Source of the DNA: Plantibacter auratus
GTDB taxonomy: Bacteria > Actinomycetota > Actinomycetes > Actinomycetales > Microbacteriaceae
Assembly (NCBI RefSeq): GCF_050587365.1
Contig: NZ_JBOBFV010000003.1
Location: 1 to 64,000, forward strand
Reading direction: 5' to 3'
Length of the DNA: 64,000 nucleotides
The position numbers and the translations under genes are program-made. Position 1 is the first letter of the stretch. Every line of letters starts with the position of its first letter. Below the pieces are notes generated by a model that made no database searches, was not told the origin of the DNA, and saw nothing but the letters and a program-made list of their open reading frames with translations. Positions 60,322-64,000 of the stretch are shown piece after piece.

Positions 60322-60818
60322 CCTCGAACCCTCCAGCAGCACAGCCGACCGGCATCGACCCGCGCAGCCCGCGGTTCGGCGCGACCGTGACCGCCGTGCT
60401 CCTCCTCGTCGCCGTCTTCCTCGCGCTGACGGCGCCGCTCGCCGACACGCTGCCCGCGCGGGCCGGCCAACCGGCCTTCGTCCTCCTCGTCGTCATCGCA
60501 GCCCTGTTCGCGTGGGGCGCGTTCGCCGGGATCCGACGCCACCCGTACGGCGTCGTGTTCCGACGCCTCATCCGCCCGAGGCTCGGCCCGCCCGTCGAAC
60601 TCGAGGCACCTGAACCACCGACCTTCGCGCAGGGCGTCGGGCTCGTGGTGGTCGCGATCGGACTCGTGCTGCACCTCGTCGGGTTGCCGGGATCCCTCGC
60701 CGTCTCCGCCGGTGCCGCGTTCGTGGCCGCCTTCCTCAACGCGGCGTTCGGGTTCTGCCTCGGCTGCCGCCTGTATGTGCTCCTCCTCCGCGCCCGCCTC
60801 ATCGGACGACCAGCGTGA
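60318..60818 (+). CDS. DUF4395-family membrane protein
   Basis: 166 residues with about four helices and the family's CLGC motif in the third to fourth helix region (NAAFGFCLGCRLYVLLL). IDPRSPRFGATVTAVLLL matches the DUF4395 start. It is coupled to the thioredoxin gene by ATGA overlap. The paired cysteines suggest a redox partner for the thioredoxin, which is inference. Confidence 0.85.
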   Translation: MTSNPPAAQPTGIDPRSPRFGATVTAVLLLVAVFLALTAPLADTLPARAGQPAFVLLVVIAALFAWGAFAGIRRHPYGVVFRRLIRPRLGPPVELEAPEPPTFAQGVGLVVVAIGLVLHLVGLPGSLAVSAGAAFVAAFLNAAFGFCLGCRLYVLLLRARLIGRPA

Positions 60819-60946
60819 TGGTGGCCTGAAGCACCTGTCGACACCGTTTGTCGACGGGGTGACCGTCCAGGTCGATCCGGTTAGGCTGACCCCACGAACA
60901 CCAGCGCCGATGCGCTCCCGCACGGCCCGACGATGGAGGTTGCACC

Positions 60947-61372
60947 ATGGCGGTAACAAGCGAAGCCACGACGGTCTGGAACGGCACGCTCTTCGAGGGA
61001 TCCGGGCACACGAGCCTCGACACCTCCGAGGCGGCCGAGTTCGCCGTCGACTGGAAGGCACGCTCCGAGGGGTCCAACACGACGACGACCCCGGAGGAAC
61101 TGCTCGGGGCTGCACACGCCTCCTGCTACTCGATGGCGTTCGCCAACGAACTCACGAGCGCCGGATTCCCGCCGGAGCGCATCCAGGCGACCGCAGCGGT
61201 CTCCTTCACCCCCGGCACCGGCATCACCGGCAGCCACCTGCTCGTCAGCGCGGTCGTCCCCGGCATCTCCGAGGCCGACTTCGAGCGCATCGCCACGGCG
61301 GCGAAGGAGGGTTGCCCGGTCTCGCAGGCGCTCGCCGGCATCCCGATCACCCTCGAAGCCAGCCTCGCGTAA
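60947..61372 (+). CDS. OsmC-family peroxiredoxin
   Basis: This 141-residue thiol peroxidase detoxifies organic hydroperoxides. The redox pair is Cys60 (HASCYSMAF) and Cys123 (EGCPVSQAL), and the N-terminal strand region WNGTLFEGSG is typical of OsmC. GGAGG lies 7 bases before the ATG. It follows the thioredoxin/DUF4395 pair after 128 bases, consistent with an oxidative-stress group. Confidence 0.92.
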   Translation: MAVTSEATTVWNGTLFEGSGHTSLDTSEAAEFAVDWKARSEGSNTTTTPEELLGAAHASCYSMAFANELTSAGFPPERIQATAAVSFTPGTGITGSHLLVSAVVPGISEADFERIATAAKEGCPVSQALAGIPITLEASLA

Positions 61373-61411
61373 CCACCACCGTCCAGCAGCACGACCAGGA
61401 AGGCGACGCGC

Positions 61412-62302
61412 ATGCGCATCGTGATCGGCGGAGCCTCCGGGCTCATCGGAACGGCGCTCGGGCGCTCCCTCGAGACCGACGGCCATGACGTCGTCCGGCT
61501 CGTACGACGTCCGGCGCGTGGTGCCGGAGAAGCGGAGTGGGATCCGCTGGCAGGCGTGCTGGATCCGGCGGTCCTGAGCGGCGCCGACGCGGTCGTCAAC
61601 CTCTCCGGCGCCTCCCTCGGCAAGCTGCCGTGGACGGCGGCCTACCGATCCACGATCCTCTGGTCACGACTCAGCGCCACCCGGACACTCGTCGACGCCA
61701 TGAACCGGGCGGAGCAGCCACCGGCCGCCTTCCTCAGTGGTTCGGCGGTCGGGTACTACGGCGACCGTCCCGGAGAGACCCTCACGGAGGACTCCTCCAG
61801 AGGGGCCGGATACCTCGCCGACGTCGTCGTCGCCTGGGAGGACTCGGCGCTCGCAGCGCCCGACGCCGTCCGCACCGTGCTGCTCCGCAACGGCATCGTC
61901 GTCGACCTGGCAGGCGTGCTCAAGCCGCTGGCACCGCTCACCCGGTTCGGTGTCGCCGGTCCGCTCGGTTCGGGCCGCCAGTTCTGGCCCTGGATCGGGC
62001 TGCAGGACGAGGTCCGGGCGATCACCCACCTCCTGACCTCGACGCTGTCCGGACCGGTGAACCTGTGCGGTCCGCAAGCCGCCCGCGCCGACGACCTCAT
62101 GTTCGAGCTCGCCAGACGGATGAACCGGCCCTATCTGCTCCGCGTCCCGAAGTTCGCCCTCAAGGCGCTCCTCGGCGACGCCGCCGACGGACTGCTGCTG
62201 AGCGATCAGCGCGTCGAACCTCGTCGGCTCCTGGACGACGGCTTCACGTTCAGCACGCCGACCGTCGAGCAGGCGTTGGCCGAAGCACTCGCCCGGGACT
62301 GA
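61412..62302 (+). CDS. TIGR01777-family NAD-dependent epimerase/SDR protein
   Basis: 296 residues with the Rossmann motif GGASGLIGTALGRSL, DAVVNLSGASL, the SGSAVGYYGD active-site-like segment and a C-terminal DUF1731-type domain (LLRVPKFALKALLGDAADG). These proteins are related to YfcH; the substrate is unknown. It follows OsmC by 39 bases and is convergent with the gene at 62326. Confidence 0.9.
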   Translation: MRIVIGGASGLIGTALGRSLETDGHDVVRLVRRPARGAGEAEWDPLAGVLDPAVLSGADAVVNLSGASLGKLPWTAAYRSTILWSRLSATRTLVDAMNRAEQPPAAFLSGSAVGYYGDRPGETLTEDSSRGAGYLADVVVAWEDSALAAPDAVRTVLLRNGIVVDLAGVLKPLAPLTRFGVAGPLGSGRQFWPWIGLQDEVRAITHLLTSTLSGPVNLCGPQAARADDLMFELARRMNRPYLLRVPKFALKALLGDAADGLLLSDQRVEPRRLLDDGFTFSTPTVEQALAEALARD

Positions 62303-62325
62303 ACGACGGGACGCCGCCGCTCCGG

Positions 62326-62763
62326 TCAGCTCCGCGAGAGCCGGATCGCCTGCCGGATGGCCTGCCGTGCGCGGCGGCGGTCTCCGGCACCGTCGTAGAC
62401 GAGTCCGAGGCGGTACCAGGATCGCCAGTCGTCGGGAGCGGCCTCGGCCGCGTCACGGTACTTCGGGAACAGCTCGTCTGCGGCATCACGCATCGGCCGG
62501 CCGCTCTCGCGGGTCTCGACCTGCTCGGGCGGAAGGCCGCCCTCGGCCTCGAGGCGGACGCCGAGGCGCTCGGCGCCCAACCCGAAGGCGATCTCGCGCC
62601 AGAGCGCCCAGACTCCGAGGATCGGCAGGACGATGAGCGCGGCACCCATGGCTACGCCGACAGGCTCGCCGGTGCCGAGGAGGACGACGGCACGGTACCC
62701 GACGAGGACGATGTAGAGGACGAGCAGTGCCGCGATGATCGCGACCATGACGCGGGTCTTCAC
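62326..62763 (-). CDS. Small membrane protein with TPR-like C-terminus
   Basis: 145 residues: two N-terminal helices (about 6-24 and 31-50), then a soluble part with a charged stretch and a single tetratricopeptide-like unit (DDWRSWYRLGLVYDGAGDRR then RARQAIRQAIRL). GTG 62763 overlaps the dapB stop (GTGA), so it is coupled to dapB. Function unknown. Confidence 0.75.
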   Translation of the reverse strand: MKTRVMVAIIAALLVLYIVLVGYRAVVLLGTGEPVGVAMGAALIVLPILGVWALWREIAFGLGAERLGVRLEAEGGLPPEQVETRESGRPMRDAADELFPKYRDAAEAAPDDWRSWYRLGLVYDGAGDRRRARQAIRQAIRLSRS

Positions 62764-63578
62764 AGGGCGCTGGCCGCCGCGGCTTGGCCGGAGACGTGCT
62801 CGGGCGCCCCCTGGGCGGGCCGCCGACCCGCCGGCCCTGGGCGATCGAGTCCGAGGTCGAGCAGACTGTCGAGACCGACGGTGACTCCCCGGGCGTCGCG
62901 GGCGGCCACGAGGGCGAGCCGGATGCCCCGCTCGTAGGACGCGGGCGAGATCGTGTCGTGCGTGATCGTGACGAGTTCGTCGACGCCACCGAACACGACC
63001 TCCTGGCGGGCGACGACACCCTGGAGCCGCAGGCTGTGGATCGGGATGCTCGAGACCTGCTGTCCCCTCGCCCGCTGGTCGGTGTGCGGGGCGGCGACGG
63101 GCCCACGGTCGCCACGAGCGGCCATCATCAGCTCGGCGGTGCGCACGGCGGTCCCGGAGGGCGAGTCCACCTTCGTGTCGCGGTGGGACTCGATGATCTC
63201 GATCGAGTCGAAGAAACGGGCCGCGACGGTCGCGAGACTCGTCGACAAGACGGACCCCAGCGAGAAGTTGGGGATGATGACGACGCCCTGCTCGGGCAGC
63301 TCGGCGAGCCGGCGGTCGAGTCGCTGGATACGCTCGGCCGACCAACCGCTCGTCCCGACGAGCACGTTGATGCCCTGGGCGACGGCGTGGTCGACGATCC
63401 GCTGGCTGACCCCCGGGACCGTGACGTCGACGACGAGGTCCGCCCCGTCCATGTCGCTCAACTCGCTCGACGAACCGAGCGACGCGACCAGCTCGAAGTC
63501 GTCGAGTGAACCGATGATGCTGGTGAACAGTCGGCCCATCTTGCCGCTCGCGCCGGCCAGCGCCACTCGTGTCGTCAT
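62760..63578 (-). CDS. dapB: 4-hydroxy-tetrahydrodipicolinate reductase
   Basis: Reduces the DapA product with NAD(P)H. 272 residues with the nucleotide loop VALAGASGKMGRL, the catalytic HRDTKVDSPSGTA motif and the LRLQGVVARQEVVFGG segment. The C-terminus is about 20 residues longer than usual. TAAGCT lies 6 bases before ATG 63578 (leaderless). dapA is 3 kb away on the same strand, in a separate unit. Confidence 0.96.
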   Translation of the reverse strand: MTTRVALAGASGKMGRLFTSIIGSLDDFELVASLGSSSELSDMDGADLVVDVTVPGVSQRIVDHAVAQGINVLVGTSGWSAERIQRLDRRLAELPEQGVVIIPNFSLGSVLSTSLATVAARFFDSIEIIESHRDTKVDSPSGTAVRTAELMMAARGDRGPVAAPHTDQRARGQQVSSIPIHSLRLQGVVARQEVVFGGVDELVTITHDTISPASYERGIRLALVAARDARGVTVGLDSLLDLGLDRPGPAGRRPAQGAPEHVSGQAAAASAL

Positions 63579-63584
63579 GCCCTC

Positions 63585-63590
63585 AGCTTA
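63585..63590 (-). promoter_or_regulatory. -10 element of dapB
   Basis: TAAGCT on the minus strand, 6 bases before ATG 63578. Confidence 0.5.
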
Positions 63591-63625
63591 CGTGCTGCCC
63601 GTCCGGGAGGAGGCGGGCCGCCCGG

Positions 63626-64000
63626 CTAGACGATGTGCGGCTCGGGAAGACCCGTGCGGAGCTCCATGGGGAGGTGCGCGAGGTCGTTGTGGGTGATGAG
63701 GCTCCACGGACGCCCGGCGCGCTGGTGCAGCACCGTCAGTCCGCCGTTGGCCTGGTTGATGCTCACCCAGCGCCATGCGGGCGCCTGGAGCGCCTCGCGG
63801 ACGAGCCACCCGATGACGAAGTTGTGCGTGATGAGCAGCTCGTGATGGTCACCGCGCTTCGGCGAGAGGAACTCGGCGGCGGCGTCGGCCATCTGCGCTT
63901 CGCCCGCCTCGATCTCCGCCTCGGTGATCGAACCGAAGAAGGGGTCGAACGCCGACGGCGTCTCCGGTGTGCGTCCGCTCGGGACGCAGTCGAAGAGCAG
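63626..64000 (-). CDS. Histidine phosphatase family protein (N-terminus beyond window)
   Basis: The frame is open to the right edge, so about 125 C-terminal residues are visible. ELLITHNFVIGWLVREALQ contains the second conserved histidine of the phosphoglycerate-mutase-like fold; the RHG motif with the phosphorylated histidine would lie outside. An ATG at 63892 falls inside the domain and is not the start. The substrate is unknown. Confidence 0.85.
   Translation of the reverse strand: MLFDCVPSGRTPETPSAFDPFFGSITEAEIEAGEAQMADAAAEFLSPKRGDHHELLITHNFVIGWLVREALQAPAWRWVSINQANGGLTVLHQRAGRPWSLITHNDLAHLPMELRTGLPEPHIV

Overview
The window is a chromosomal segment of a high-GC Gram-positive bacterium, almost certainly an actinobacterium and most likely a member of the Microbacteriaceae. 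The reasons are the very high GC content, PriA (the actinobacterial HisA/TrpF isomerase), a ClgR-type regulator beside a DUF3046-recA-recX block, RNase J downstream of dapA, GAAC-N4-GTTC LexA boxes, the rRNA leader type at the left edge, and a large set of genes with leaderless-type starts (TANNNT placed 6-8 bases before ATG/GTG). I see no mobile element, CRISPR array, tRNA or phage gene. This is core chromosome, and the interest lies mainly in regulation.

Layout: 1-462 is the leader and tandem promoter region of an rRNA operon running leftward out of the window. 463-3727 holds a zinc-ribbon/propeller membrane protein and tyrS. 3895-5123 holds a SatD-family protein with a membrane partner. 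5133-12536 holds mpg and the arginine operon argC-J-B-D-F-H (minus strand), preceded by an Arg-rich leader peptide and a hairpin. 12738-14707 is a two-component system. 14848-17091 holds a small membrane protein and a fusion of an XRE DNA-binding domain to a MurA-like enolpyruvyl transferase, with a perfect 24-bp palindrome over its own promoter. 17165-20721 is pheST. 20813-24300 is a glutamate-type ABC importer with a GlnR-like box upstream. 24393-26546 holds a TrmH-type methyltransferase and infC-rpmI-rplT. 26816-28042 holds DUF1844 and SseB genes.

28026-33064 holds histidine genes (hisC, hisB, hisH, priA) interrupted by a divergent sufS-sufU pair. 33096-34556 is an APC permease. 34646-36008 is a lexA/LysM-protein SOS divergon. 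36093-39415 is metF-metE. 39652-42845 holds a lipoprotein, hflX and a methyltransferase. 42851-46254 is miaB-miaA-dapF. 46290-49244 is recX-recA-DUF3046-clgR. 49387-53404 is cinA-pgsA-ftsK. 53482-56956 holds an acetyltransferase and a MacAB-like ABC export system. 57104-59778 is dapA-rnj. 59887-62302 holds thioredoxin, DUF4395, OsmC and a TIGR01777 epimerase. 62326-63578 holds dapB with a small membrane protein, and a truncated histidine phosphatase runs off the right end.

How the genes work together: the segment combines amino-acid biosynthesis (Arg, His, Met, and the Dap branch for lysine and peptidoglycan), translation (tyrS, pheST, infC, L20, L35, miaA/B), and DNA-damage response and division (lexA, LysM protein, recA, recX, ftsK). 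Genes are tightly packed with many ATGA/GTGA overlaps. All function calls rest on reading motifs by eye; no database search was run.
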